Part shown: positions 27,100-36,182 of the stretch, in pieces | Layout of the letters: each line of letters opens with the position of its first letter | Numbering within the stretch: the stretch's first letter is position 1 | Source: Granulicatella balaenopterae | GTDB lineage: Bacteria; Bacillota; Bacilli; Lactobacillales; Aerococcaceae | DNA length: 40,819 nucleotides | Assembly: GCF_900111135.1 (NCBI RefSeq) | Contig: NZ_FOGF01000017.1 | Location: forward strand, 1 to 40,819 | Direction of reading: 5' to 3' | Notes under the pieces: generated by a model | What the model saw: only the letters and a program-made list of their open reading frames with translations | What the model was told of the DNA's origin: nothing | The model's database searches: none | Position numbers and translations under genes: made by a program

Positions 27100-27909
27100 A
27101 TGAAGACGAGAATTATTACAGCCATTGTAGCTTTATTAGTATTTGTACCATTATTGATAATTGGTGGTGTACCATTTCAATTGTTAATTACTTTATTAGC
27201 TGCAATTGGAATTTTTGAATTTTTACGGATGAAGGAGATTCATATTTTTTCAATTGAAGGAATGATTACCTTGATTGCGACGATTTCATTAACAGTATCG
27301 CAGTCACCGATTTTAACGCAAGGCCCATTATTTAATATTAAGCCGATTGATAATTTACATGTGTTTTTCTTATGTATTTTATTATTAATGATTTTAACCG
27401 TTTATCGTGAGAATCATTTTTCAATTGATGAAGCGGCATATTGTTCCTTAGGTAGTTTATATGTTGGTGGTGGATTTGGCGGTGTCTTATTAGTAAGAAA
27501 TATTGGTATTAGTATGGTGCTATTTATTTTTATTATTATTTGGTCAACAGATACCTTTGCTTACTTTACTGGTCGCAAATTTGGTCAACATAAATTAGCT
27601 CCTAAAATTAGTCCTAATAAAACGATTGAGGGTTCTATAGGTGGGACATTATGTGCAGCAGTAATTGCTTTAGTTTATACACATTTTTATAATTTATTAG
27701 CATTTAGTTGGATTGAGATTATTATTATGGTGATTTGTATTTCTGTTTTTGGTCAAATGGGGGATTTAGTGGAATCAGCCTATAAGCGTCATTTTAATAT
27801 TAAAGATTCAGGGAAGTTATTGCCAGGGCATGGTGGTATTTTAGATCGATTTGATTCAACATTTTTTGCGATGTTTATGTTTCAGATTATTTTAACCATT
27901 TTACAATAA
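27100..27909 (+). CDS. cdsA: Phosphatidate cytidylyltransferase CdsA
   Basis: CdsA is an integral membrane enzyme making CDP-diacylglycerol from CTP and phosphatidic acid for phospholipid synthesis. About eight hydrophobic segments are visible. The family signature lies near the C-terminus: SPNKTIEGSIGG, then GDLVESAYKRHFNIKDSGKL and PGHGGILDRFDS. It is 269 aa, the usual length. It follows uppS with 6 nt and precedes rseP with 21 nt. In many bacteria dxr comes next; its absence here fits mevalonate-based isoprenoid synthesis. Confidence 0.96.
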   Translation: MKTRIITAIVALLVFVPLLIIGGVPFQLLITLLAAIGIFEFLRMKEIHIFSIEGMITLIATISLTVSQSPILTQGPLFNIKPIDNLHVFFLCILLLMILTVYRENHFSIDEAAYCSLGSLYVGGGFGGVLLVRNIGISMVLFIFIIIWSTDTFAYFTGRKFGQHKLAPKISPNKTIEGSIGGTLCAAVIALVYTHFYNLLAFSWIEIIIMVICISVFGQMGDLVESAYKRHFNIKDSGKLLPGHGGILDRFDSTFFAMFMFQIILTILQ

Positions 27910-27930
27910 TAATTCGAAAGGAAATAAAAT

Positions 27931-29193
27931 ATGTTACAATCAATCATAGCTTTTATTATCGTGTTTTCGGTTATTGTTATCGTTCACGAATTTGGTCATT
28001 ATTATTTTGCAAAACGTTCGGGCATATTAGTTCGAGAATTCGCAATTGGTATGGGACCTAAACTATTCCAAGTTAGAAAAGGGGAAACCGTTTATACATT
28101 ACGCATGTTACCATTGGGGGGATATGTTCGTATGGCTGGCTTGGGGGAAGAAGAATTAGAGATTAAACCAGGGATGACAGTAGTAGTTGAATTTGATCAA
28201 GAGGAGATTATTACGCGCTTATGTTTTAAAAAAGATCATCTACTGGAAAATGGCGTGCCAATACAGATTAAGTCAGCAGATTTGCAAGATAAGATGCAAG
28301 TTACCGGTTACTGCATTAATTCTGAAGAACAAACTACTTGGAGCGTCTCAAAAACAGCGACTATTATTGAGCCAAATGGGACGGAAACGGTAGTAGCCCC
28401 AATTGAGCGACAATTCCAGTCTGCTTCATTAAAAAATCGTATCTTAACCAATTTTGGTGGACCGTTAAATAACTTTTTATTAGCGATTTTGACCTTTACG
28501 ATTGTTGCCTTTTTACGTGGTGGTGTGGAAATGAATACACCCGAGATTGGTTCAGTAATGCCTGATTCACCAGCGCAAATCGCCGGTATTGAAGTGGGAG
28601 ATTATATTACAAAAGTGGCAGATACACCTGTTAATACATGGATGGAATTAGCTACAGAAATTAGCAAACATCCTAATGAAGCAATAGAGTTAGAACTTGA
28701 GCGTAATGGTAATAATCAAGAGATTAAAGTTACGCCACAATCCACTGAAGTAGATGGTAAAGAATATGGTCGTATTGGGATTGGTATTCATATGGATCAA
28801 TCATTTTTGGCTAAAATTAAATATGGCTTTAGTCAAACTTATTTATTATTAGTGACCTTTATTTCATTTATTGGAACATTCTTTACTAAAGGATTTTCTG
28901 TGAATGAATTAGGTGGACCAGTTGCAATGTATTCAATCACTTCGCAAGTTGTGCAAACGGGTCTTATTTCAGTGATTAACTTTATTGGGATTTTAAGTGT
29001 GAACTTAGGAGTGATGAATTTATTACCAATTCCAGCTTTGGATGGTGGTAAATTATTATTAAACTTTATTGAGTTAATTCGAGGGAAAAAAATTGACCCA
29101 GAAAAAGAAGGGTATGTAACATTAGTAGGTGCAGTATTTTTATTATTACTAATGATTGTCGTAACCTGGAATGATATTTCAAGATTATTTTAG
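27931..29193 (+). CDS. rseP: RseP/RasP-family site-2 zinc metalloprotease
   Basis: This is an intramembrane protease that cuts membrane-embedded substrates such as anti-sigma factors, signal-peptide remnants or pheromone precursors. HEFGH at residues 19-23 in the first membrane helix gives the zinc-binding His residues and catalytic Glu. One PDZ domain lies at about 195-280 (SPAQIAGIEVGDYI), and NLLPIPALDGGKLL in a late helix supplies the LDG motif. The 420-aa length, with an extra segment between helix 1 and the PDZ domain, is usual in Lactobacillales. AAAGGAA precedes ATG 27931. Confidence 0.94.
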   Translation: MLQSIIAFIIVFSVIVIVHEFGHYYFAKRSGILVREFAIGMGPKLFQVRKGETVYTLRMLPLGGYVRMAGLGEEELEIKPGMTVVVEFDQEEIITRLCFKKDHLLENGVPIQIKSADLQDKMQVTGYCINSEEQTTWSVSKTATIIEPNGTETVVAPIERQFQSASLKNRILTNFGGPLNNFLLAILTFTIVAFLRGGVEMNTPEIGSVMPDSPAQIAGIEVGDYITKVADTPVNTWMELATEISKHPNEAIELELERNGNNQEIKVTPQSTEVDGKEYGRIGIGIHMDQSFLAKIKYGFSQTYLLLVTFISFIGTFFTKGFSVNELGGPVAMYSITSQVVQTGLISVINFIGILSVNLGVMNLLPIPALDGGKLLLNFIELIRGKKIDPEKEGYVTLVGAVFLLLLMIVVTWNDISRLF

Positions 29194-29195
29194 AT

Positions 29196-29305
29196 AAAAA
29201 GACAAAAGTATGGATGGGGAGCCTTTTATCTTAGGAAAGAGGTTAGCTGTAAATAAGCTTTTATGAAAGCCTATTGATAGCGTCAAACAGCTTTTGTCTT
29301 CTTTT
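29196..29305 (+). terminator. Structured spacer and terminator between rseP and polC
   Basis: GACAAAAG (29201-29208) pairs perfectly with CTTTTGTC (29291-29298), the latter followed by TTCTTTT. The enclosed 80 nt can fold further (GCTTT/AAAGC). It looks like an intrinsic terminator with a large branched loop and occupies the place where proS is often found. Confidence 0.5.
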
Positions 29306-29331
29306 CATGATAAAGAAAGAGAGGGAAAGTC

Positions 29332-32300
29332 ATGAATTCACAAGAAGCTTTATTATTAAGATTAATGGATCAACTCCACTTAGCAGATAATGAATTTTTA
29401 ACACCGGATTTAGAAAAAGCAAAATTACTAAAAATTGATGTCCATAAGCTGATTCCAAGATGGGAATTTTATATTGAAACAGAAACAGTCATTAACGCTG
29501 ATAAATTCCGCATAATGTATCAGCGTTTAATGGATGTGTATCAAACAGTAGCAGAAGTTAAAATGGTGATTATCCCTCGTCAAAAAGAGGTTGTTTCACC
29601 AGAAATGCTAACAACATATTGGCCAATTATTTGTGATTTGATAGCTAAAGACTCACCAATGTTTTTACAATTATTAGCCAAACAAACAATTTCAGTATCA
29701 GAAGGTCATTTAGTATTACATTGCCAAAATGATATTACTAAGGAACATATTAAAGAAAAGTATATCGAAAAGATTAAAACAATCTATCAAGAGGTTGGCA
29801 TTTCACCCGTTAAAATGGAATTAGTCGTTGACGAAGCTTTTGTTGCGGAAAAAGAACAAGCGCATAAACAAAAGCAAAATGAACTAGAAAATCAATGGAT
29901 TCAGCAAGCGCAAGTTCAAAAAGAAATTGCAAAAACTGCGCCAAAACAAAAAACGCCAGGTGCGGGAGGGACAACTAATAGTAATCCAAATATTTTATAT
30001 GGGAAATTAATTCGTCCACAAAACCAAGTATTGCCAATGGACGAAATTTTTGAAGAAGAGCGCAACGTTACGATAGAAGGTAAGATTTTTGATATTGAAA
30101 TCAAAACACGTCGTAATAACGGCAAACCTTATGGATTACTAAAAATTACTGATTATTCTTCATCTATTGGAGCAACGATTTTTGCAACAACAGCGGATGA
30201 TGAAGCCCAATTATTAGCTTTAAAAAAGAATACTTATGTGAAATGCTTTGGGAATATTGAAGTAAACCGTTATACGCAAGAATTAACCATGGTGATTCGT
30301 GATATTAATGTCGCAGAAGAACATGTTCGCGAAGATACGGTAGCTGAAGAAGAAAAGCGTGTGGAACTTCATTTACATACCAATATGTCAGTGATGGATG
30401 CGACCAATTCAGCCAGTGACTTAGTAGCCCGTGCTGCTAAATGGGGACATAAAGCGGTAGCTATTACTGACCATGCAAACTTGCAAGCCTATCCAGAAGC
30501 TCATGGTGCCGGACAAAAACATGGTATAAAAATCCATTATGGTGTAGAAGGTTATGTAGTGGATACTGATTCAAAAGTTGCTTATAATCCTAGAGATATT
30601 GATTTAGATGAAGCTACTTATGTGGTATTCGACGTTGAAACGACAGGACTTTCTGCAGTGTATGATAAAATTATTGAATTAGCAGCTGTTAAAATGTATA
30701 AAGGGAATGTTGTTGAGAAGTTTGAAGAGTTTATTGATCCAGGGCATCCTTTATCTGCAACGACCATTCAATTAACTGGTATTACGGATGATATGGTCCG
30801 TGGCTCAAAATCAGAAGAACAAGTCTTACGTGAATTTCAAAAATTTGCAGAAGGAACTATCTTAGTAGCGCATAATGCTAGCTTTGATATGGGATTCTTG
30901 AATAAAGGCTATAACCGCTATCAAATGGGCGACTCAGATAATCCAGTAATTGATACATTAGAATTATCAAGAAAACTACACCCCCATTTAAAATCTCACC
31001 GATTAAATACTTTATCGAAAAAATATGGTGTTGTCTTAGAACAACATCACCGTGCGATTTATGACTCAGAAGCTACTGGTGTATTATGTCATTTATTCTT
31101 AAAAGAAGCCGCAAATGAACATCATTTAACTTCGCATTATCAATTAAATAAAGATTTAAATGAAGGTGAATCCTATAAGAATGCCAGACCATTTCATGCA
31201 ACTATTTTTGCCAAACATCAAAAAGGTTTAAAAACATTATTTAAGGTGGTATCAGATTCTAATGTTCATCATTTTTATCGAGTTCCAAGAATATTACGTA
31301 GCTTATTAGTCGAAAACCGTGATGATTTTATTATTGGTTCAGGATGTGCTGATGGGGAAGTATTTACAGCTATGATGCAAAAAGGTTATGAAGAAGCAAA
31401 AGAAAAAGCTAAATTTTATGACTATATTGAAGTAATGCCTAAAGCAGTTTATCGTCCATTAATTGGTCGTGAATTAATTCGTAACGAAAAACACTTAGAA
31501 GAAATCATTAAAAACTTAGTCAAACTAGGGAAAGAACTAAATAAACCTGTCGTAGCAACCGGGAATGTACACTATCTTGACCCTCGTGATAGTATTTATC
31601 GTGAAATTTTGGTCTCATCATTAAAAAATATGCAAACACCAAAAGAATTTCCAGAAGTCCACTTTAGAACCACAAATGAAATGTTAGAAGAATTTGCCTT
31701 TTTAGGAGAAGATATCGCACGAGAAATCGTTATTACCAACTCACAATTAGTTAGTAGTTGGCTAGAAGAAATTATACCTATTAAAGATGAATTATATACC
31801 CCAAAAATTGATGGTGCTGAAGATGAAATCACTAAATTAAGTTATGATAAAGCACGTGAATGGTATGGTCAGGATTTACCAGAAATTGTGGAAGCTCGTA
31901 TTAAAAAAGAATTAGATAGTATTATCGGGAATGGGTTCTCAGTTATTTATCTAATCTCACAAAAATTAGTACTGAAAAGTAATCAAGATGGTTATTTAGT
32001 AGGTTCGCGTGGTTCGGTAGGTTCATCATTAGTAGCAACCTTAACCGGAATCACCGAGGTTAACCCACTAGCGCCACATTACCGTTGTCCAAATTGTTGT
32101 CATTCAGAATTTTTTGATGATGGTTCAATTGGTTCGGGATTTGATTTACCTGAAAAAGATTGTCCGCATTGTCACACAAGAATGAAAAAAGATGGCCACG
32201 ATATTCCGTTCGAGACCTTCTTAGGATTCTACGGCGATAAAGTACCCGATATTGATTTGAACTTCTCAGGGGAATATCAACCACAAGCCCATAACTATAC

Positions 32301-33672
32301 AAAAGTCCTATTCGGGGAAGATTATGTATTCCGTGCAGGGACAATTAGTACGGTAGCTGATAAGACAGCATTTGGCTATGTGAAAGGATATGAGCGTGAC
32401 CACGGATTTGAAATGCGTCAAGCAGAAATTGACCGCTTAGCTCAAGGATGTACCGGCGTTAAACGTAGTACCGGACAACACCCGGGTGGGATTATCGTTA
32501 TTCCAGACTATATGGATGTCTATGACTTTACACCAATTCAATACCCAGCTGATGACCAAAATTCAGACTGGCGCACCACTCACTTTGACTTCCATTCAAT
32601 CCATGATAATGTCTTAAAACTAGATATCTTAGGACATGATGATCCAACTGTTATTCGTATGTTACAAGATTTATCCGGATTAGAACCAGCCGATATTCCA
32701 CCAGATGATCCAGAAGTCATGAAAATCTTTGGTGGTACAGAAGTCCTAGGGGTAACCCCAGAACAAATCGATTCAAAAACAGGAACCCTAGGAATCCCAG
32801 AATTTGGAACACGATTCGTACGAGGGATGCTTGAACAGACAAAACCAACAACCTTTGCGGAATTATTACAAATTTCAGGATTATCACATGGTACAGATGT
32901 TTACTTAGGGAATGCTGAAGAATTAATTCGTTTAAATGGTATTCCGCTAGCAGAAGTAATCGGATGTCGTGATGATATTATGGTTTACTTAATTCATAAA
33001 GGTGTAGAAAATGGTAAAGCCTTCAAAATTATGGAAGGCGTCCGTAAAGGTAAAGGAATCCCAGATGAATTACAAGCTGATATGCGTGCAGCCAATGTGC
33101 CGGAATGGTATATCGAATCATGTCTAAAAATTAAGTACATGTTCCCGAAAGCCCATGCTGCAGCTTATGTCTTAATGGCCTTACGTGTAGCATACTTTAA
33201 AGTTCATAAACCATTATTGTATTATTGTGCTTATTTCTCAGTACGTGCTCAAGACTTTGACATTGTAGCGATGTCGCAAGGGAAAGAAATGATTAAAGCT
33301 CGTATGAAAGAAATTCGTGATAAAGGAATGGATGCTTCAACTAAGGAAAATAATGTGTTAACAGTTTTAGAATTAGCCAATGAAATGTGCGAACGGGGCT
33401 TCACCTTTAAAATGGTTGATTTAGAAAAATCAGATGCAACTAATTTTGTGATTGATGGTGATTCATTAATTGCACCTTTTAGAGCAGTACCTGGTTTAGG
33501 GATGAACGTTGCTACAAAAATTATCGAAGCTCGTGAAGAAAAACCTTTCTTATCTAAGAAAGATTTAGCTACAAGAGGGAAAGTTTCTAAGACTTTAATT
33601 GATTATTTAACAGAAAATAAAGTCTTAGATGGCTTACCTGATGAAAATCAATTATCTTTATTTGATTTTTAG
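29332..33672 (+). CDS. polC: DNA polymerase III PolC (Gram-positive replicase)
   Basis: PolC is the replicative polymerase alpha subunit of low-GC Gram-positives. It is 1446 aa. Its domains are an N-terminal region, an OB fold (about 230-335), a PHP domain starting at HLHT (347-350) and interrupted by the 3'-5' proofreading exonuclease (DVETTG with Asp434 and Glu436), then the polymerase core with catalytic Asp973 and Asp975 in PDIDLNF. It also carries zinc-binding Cys pairs (CPNCC, CPHCH) and C-terminal helix-hairpin-helix and tail ending NQLSLFDF. GAGAGGG precedes ATG 29332. It follows the rseP spacer hairpin and may be transcribed separately. Confidence 0.98.
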   Translation: MNSQEALLLRLMDQLHLADNEFLTPDLEKAKLLKIDVHKLIPRWEFYIETETVINADKFRIMYQRLMDVYQTVAEVKMVIIPRQKEVVSPEMLTTYWPIICDLIAKDSPMFLQLLAKQTISVSEGHLVLHCQNDITKEHIKEKYIEKIKTIYQEVGISPVKMELVVDEAFVAEKEQAHKQKQNELENQWIQQAQVQKEIAKTAPKQKTPGAGGTTNSNPNILYGKLIRPQNQVLPMDEIFEEERNVTIEGKIFDIEIKTRRNNGKPYGLLKITDYSSSIGATIFATTADDEAQLLALKKNTYVKCFGNIEVNRYTQELTMVIRDINVAEEHVREDTVAEEEKRVELHLHTNMSVMDATNSASDLVARAAKWGHKAVAITDHANLQAYPEAHGAGQKHGIKIHYGVEGYVVDTDSKVAYNPRDIDLDEATYVVFDVETTGLSAVYDKIIELAAVKMYKGNVVEKFEEFIDPGHPLSATTIQLTGITDDMVRGSKSEEQVLREFQKFAEGTILVAHNASFDMGFLNKGYNRYQMGDSDNPVIDTLELSRKLHPHLKSHRLNTLSKKYGVVLEQHHRAIYDSEATGVLCHLFLKEAANEHHLTSHYQLNKDLNEGESYKNARPFHATIFAKHQKGLKTLFKVVSDSNVHHFYRVPRILRSLLVENRDDFIIGSGCADGEVFTAMMQKGYEEAKEKAKFYDYIEVMPKAVYRPLIGRELIRNEKHLEEIIKNLVKLGKELNKPVVATGNVHYLDPRDSIYREILVSSLKNMQTPKEFPEVHFRTTNEMLEEFAFLGEDIAREIVITNSQLVSSWLEEIIPIKDELYTPKIDGAEDEITKLSYDKAREWYGQDLPEIVEARIKKELDSIIGNGFSVIYLISQKLVLKSNQDGYLVGSRGSVGSSLVATLTGITEVNPLAPHYRCPNCCHSEFFDDGSIGSGFDLPEKDCPHCHTRMKKDGHDIPFETFLGFYGDKVPDIDLNFSGEYQPQAHNYTKVLFGEDYVFRAGTISTVADKTAFGYVKGYERDHGFEMRQAEIDRLAQGCTGVKRSTGQHPGGIIVIPDYMDVYDFTPIQYPADDQNSDWRTTHFDFHSIHDNVLKLDILGHDDPTVIRMLQDLSGLEPADIPPDDPEVMKIFGGTEVLGVTPEQIDSKTGTLGIPEFGTRFVRGMLEQTKPTTFAELLQISGLSHGTDVYLGNAEELIRLNGIPLAEVIGCRDDIMVYLIHKGVENGKAFKIMEGVRKGKGIPDELQADMRAANVPEWYIESCLKIKYMFPKAHAAAYVLMALRVAYFKVHKPLLYYCAYFSVRAQDFDIVAMSQGKEMIKARMKEIRDKGMDASTKENNVLTVLELANEMCERGFTFKMVDLEKSDATNFVIDGDSLIAPFRAVPGLGMNVATKIIEAREEKPFLSKKDLATRGKVSKTLIDYLTENKVLDGLPDENQLSLFDF

Positions 33673-33683
33673 GCTCACATTGA

Positions 33684-33712
33684 TTGATAAGCGATAAAAA
33701 GCATGTTATAAT
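33684..33712 (+). promoter_or_regulatory. Strong promoter of the rimP-nusA-infB operon
   Basis: TTGATA and TATAAT are separated by exactly 17 nt, with TG at the extended -10 position (TGT before TATAAT). Transcription should begin near 33719, leaving a 90-nt leader before rimP. Confidence 0.8.
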
Positions 33713-33739
33713 GAAATTACTAATTTAGATGTAGAGAGG

Positions 33740-33769
33740 AGAGTGAGCGGTAAAACGCTCACTCTTTTT
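33740..33769 (+). terminator. Leader terminator (attenuator) upstream of rimP
   Basis: AGAGTGAGCG and CGCTCACTCT form a perfect 10-bp stem with a 6-nt loop, followed by TTTT. It lies between the promoter and the first gene, so it should stop a share of operon transcripts. Autoregulation through NusA-stimulated termination has been described for the Bacillus operon and is a plausible role here. Confidence 0.8.
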
Positions 33770-33808
33770 ACGCAGTTAAATAAGGTTGTGTGAAAAAGGA
33801 GGGGAATT

Positions 33809-34282
33809 ATGAGTAAAATTGTTGATATTGTAACAGATCTAACACAAGACATGATTCAGTCAGAAGGGTTTGAATTATTCGATTTAGAATTTGTTAAAGA
33901 AGGAAAAAATTGGTTTCTACGTTTTGCATTAGACAAGCCAGGTGGGATTGATTTAGAAGATTGTGCATACATGAGTGAAAAGATTAGTGCGATTATGGAT
34001 GCGCAAGAACCCGATCCAATTCCACAAGCTTACTTTTTAGAAGTATCTTCACCGGGCGCAGAACGCGCATTGAAGACTGAAGAAGATTTAGTTGCTGCAA
34101 TCGGTAAATACATTCATTTGTCATTTTATAAAGCAATTGATGGTGAAAAATTTATTGAAGGCACATTAAAAGAATTAGATGAAGAAAATATTACATTAGA
34201 AGTTAAAATAAAAACAAGAAGAAAAATGGTTACTATTAACCGTAAAGATGTAGCGAAAGCACGTCTAGCAATCGAATTTTAA
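33809..34282 (+). CDS. rimP: Ribosome maturation factor RimP
   Basis: RimP helps assemble the 30S subunit. The 157-aa protein shows the N-terminal alpha/beta domain (GFELFDLEFVKEGKNWFLRFALDKPGG with DLEDCAYMSEKIS), the ISSPG-like VSSPGAERAL loop, and a C-terminal SH3-like barrel. AAAGGAGGGG precedes ATG 33809. It is the first gene of the operon, 25 nt before nusA. Confidence 0.94.
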   Translation: MSKIVDIVTDLTQDMIQSEGFELFDLEFVKEGKNWFLRFALDKPGGIDLEDCAYMSEKISAIMDAQEPDPIPQAYFLEVSSPGAERALKTEEDLVAAIGKYIHLSFYKAIDGEKFIEGTLKELDEENITLEVKIKTRRKMVTINRKDVAKARLAIEF

Positions 34283-34307
34283 TGGAAAAGATTAAGGAGA
34301 GAAAATC

Positions 34308-35537
34308 ATGAGTAAAGATCTAATCAAAGCATTAGATATCCTAGAAGAAGAAAAAGGTATTTCTAAAGATGTAGTAATTACTGCATTAGAAGCTGCATTA
34401 GTGTCAGCATACAAAAAAAATTATGGTCAATCACAAAACGTTGAAGTAGAATTTGATGCAAAAAAAGGTAAAATGCATGTCTACGCTGTTAAAGAAGTTG
34501 TAGAATTTGTGTTCGATTCAACATTAGAAGTAACACTAGAAGAAGCATTAAAAGTTCACAAAGCTTACGAAATTGGTGACAAAATTCGTTATGAAGTTAC
34601 ACCAAAAGATTTCGGACGTATTGCAGCTCAAACTGCTAAACAAGTAGTAATGCAACGTTTACGTGATGCAGAACGCTTAAATATCTACAATGAGTATATC
34701 GCTTATGAAAATGAATTATTAACAGGGGTAGTTGACCGTACAGATTCACGTTTTGTCTATGTTAACTTAGGGAAAATCGTTGCTGGTTTATCTAAATCAG
34801 AACAAATTCCAACTGAAACATATGCAGATGGCGAACGTATTAAAGTATTAGTCTCTAAAGTTGATAATACAACAAAAGGACCACAAGTATTCGTAAGTAG
34901 AACTCATCCAGACTTATTAAAACGTTTATTTGAACAAGAAATCCCTGAAATTTATGATGGTATCGTAGAAATCGTATCAATTGCTCGTGAAGCAGGCGAC
35001 CGCGCAAAAGTAGCTGTTCGTACAAGAGATGAAAACTTAGATCCAGTAGGTACATGTGTTGGTCAAAAAGGTTTACGTGTTCAAAATATCGTCAATGAAT
35101 TAAATGGTGAAAATATGGATATCGTTGAATGGCGTGAAGATCCAGCTGAATATATTGCAAATGCATTAAATCCAGCGCAAGTAGTCAAAGTGGAATTCGA
35201 TCCAACACCAAATAGTAATAGCTGTATCGTCGTAGTTCCTGATTATCAATTATCATTAGCAATTGGTAAACGTGGACAAAATGCTCGTTTAGCAGCAAAA
35301 TTAACTGGTTATAGAATTGACATTAAATCAGAAACAGCTTACCAAGAATATTTAGATGGTTTAGCTAATAAAAAAGAAGCAACTGAAGAAGCAGAAACAC
35401 CAACTGAAGAAGTAGTGGTGGAAGCAGTCGTTGAAACTGAATTACCAGTAGCCGAAGAAGTTGTTGAAGAAGCAATCACAGAAGTAGTAGCAGAAGTAGC
35501 AGCAGAACAAGTTGAAACTGAAACAATTAGCGAATAA
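34308..35537 (+). CDS. nusA: Transcription termination/antitermination factor NusA
   Basis: NusA binds RNA polymerase and nascent RNA and modulates pausing and termination. The protein has the N-terminal polymerase-binding domain (about 1-125), an S1 domain (about 132-200), and two KH domains (DPVGTCVGQKGLRVQNIVNEL and LAIGKRGQNARLAAKLTGY). Unlike proteobacterial NusA it lacks the C-terminal acidic repeats. Instead it carries a tail at residues 355-409 made almost only of Glu, Val, Ala and Thr, making it longer (409 aa) than Bacillus NusA. AAGGAGAG precedes ATG 34308. Confidence 0.96.
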   Translation: MSKDLIKALDILEEEKGISKDVVITALEAALVSAYKKNYGQSQNVEVEFDAKKGKMHVYAVKEVVEFVFDSTLEVTLEEALKVHKAYEIGDKIRYEVTPKDFGRIAAQTAKQVVMQRLRDAERLNIYNEYIAYENELLTGVVDRTDSRFVYVNLGKIVAGLSKSEQIPTETYADGERIKVLVSKVDNTTKGPQVFVSRTHPDLLKRLFEQEIPEIYDGIVEIVSIAREAGDRAKVAVRTRDENLDPVGTCVGQKGLRVQNIVNELNGENMDIVEWREDPAEYIANALNPAQVVKVEFDPTPNSNSCIVVVPDYQLSLAIGKRGQNARLAAKLTGYRIDIKSETAYQEYLDGLANKKEATEEAETPTEEVVVEAVVETELPVAEEVVEEAITEVVAEVAAEQVETETISE

Positions 35538-35554
35538 TAATTGGAGGGATCAAG

Positions 35555-35842
35555 ATGAAAAAGAATAAAGTCCCTATGAGAAGATGTATTGTATCTGGTG
35601 AAATGATGCCGAAAAAAGAACTAGTTCGAATCGTCCGTACTAAGGAAGGAATCGCACAACTAGATCCAACAGGGCGTGTAAACGGTCGTGGAGCATATAT
35701 TACACTAGAACCTAAATTAGTAAACAAAGCTTGGCATAACCATATCTTTGAAAAACAATTAGGAATTGAAATACCAGACTCTTTCTACGAAGAATTATTA
35801 GCATATGTGGAGCATCAAAAGGCTCGGAAAGAGATTTTATAA
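35555..35842 (+). CDS. rnpM: YlxR/RnpM family RNA-binding protein
   Basis: The 95-aa protein starts with basic residues and RRCIVSGEMMPKKELVRIVR and contains the family signature DPTGRVNGRGAYI. YlxR, recently named RnpM, is reported to bind RNase P RNA and modulate its activity; it is a nucleic-acid-binding DUF448 protein. Position between nusA and ylxQ is conserved in Bacillota. TGGAGGG precedes ATG 35555. Its stop is 1 nt from the next start codon. Confidence 0.92.
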   Translation: MKKNKVPMRRCIVSGEMMPKKELVRIVRTKEGIAQLDPTGRVNGRGAYITLEPKLVNKAWHNHIFEKQLGIEIPDSFYEELLAYVEHQKARKEIL

Positions 35843-35843
35843 T

Positions 35844-36170
35844 ATGAACAATATGATGGAACAAAAAGCACTAAATTTACTAGGAATGGCTACCCGAGCA
35901 AGAAAGCTAGTAACTGGTGAAGAACAAGTTATTACAGCTATTCAAAACCATAAGATTCATTTAGTTATCTGCTCAACAGAGTGTAGTGAAAATACTAGCA
36001 AGAAATTAAAAAATAAATGTGAACACTATCATGTTCCCTTTGCACAAGTATTTGATACATTTCAAATATCAAATGCAATCGGCAAACATCGTAGTATTGT
36101 AGGAGTAGCCGATAAAGGTTTCGCCAAAAGTTTGCTGAAAATGGAAGGGATTAAACAAACGGAAGAATAG
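35844..36170 (+). CDS. ylxQ: YlxQ, L7Ae/L30e-family RNA-binding protein
   Basis: This is a small L7Ae-type protein, 108 aa from ATG 35844, with LNLLGMATRARKLVTGEEQV typical of bacterial YlxQ/RplGA proteins that bind kink-turn RNA. ATG 35844 sits directly after the ylxR stop, and translation is likely coupled. Reading frame further upstream lies inside ylxR. ATG 35853 is another possible start. infB begins 12 nt downstream. Confidence 0.9.
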   Translation: MNNMMEQKALNLLGMATRARKLVTGEEQVITAIQNHKIHLVICSTECSENTSKKLKNKCEHYHVPFAQVFDTFQISNAIGKHRSIVGVADKGFAKSLLKMEGIKQTEE

Positions 36171-36182
36171 GAAGGTGATACT

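Noticed and set aside
33020-33672. PolC C-terminus examined for an intein or frameshift
   Set aside because: The polymerase reads through uninterrupted to the expected NQLSLFDF end at normal length.
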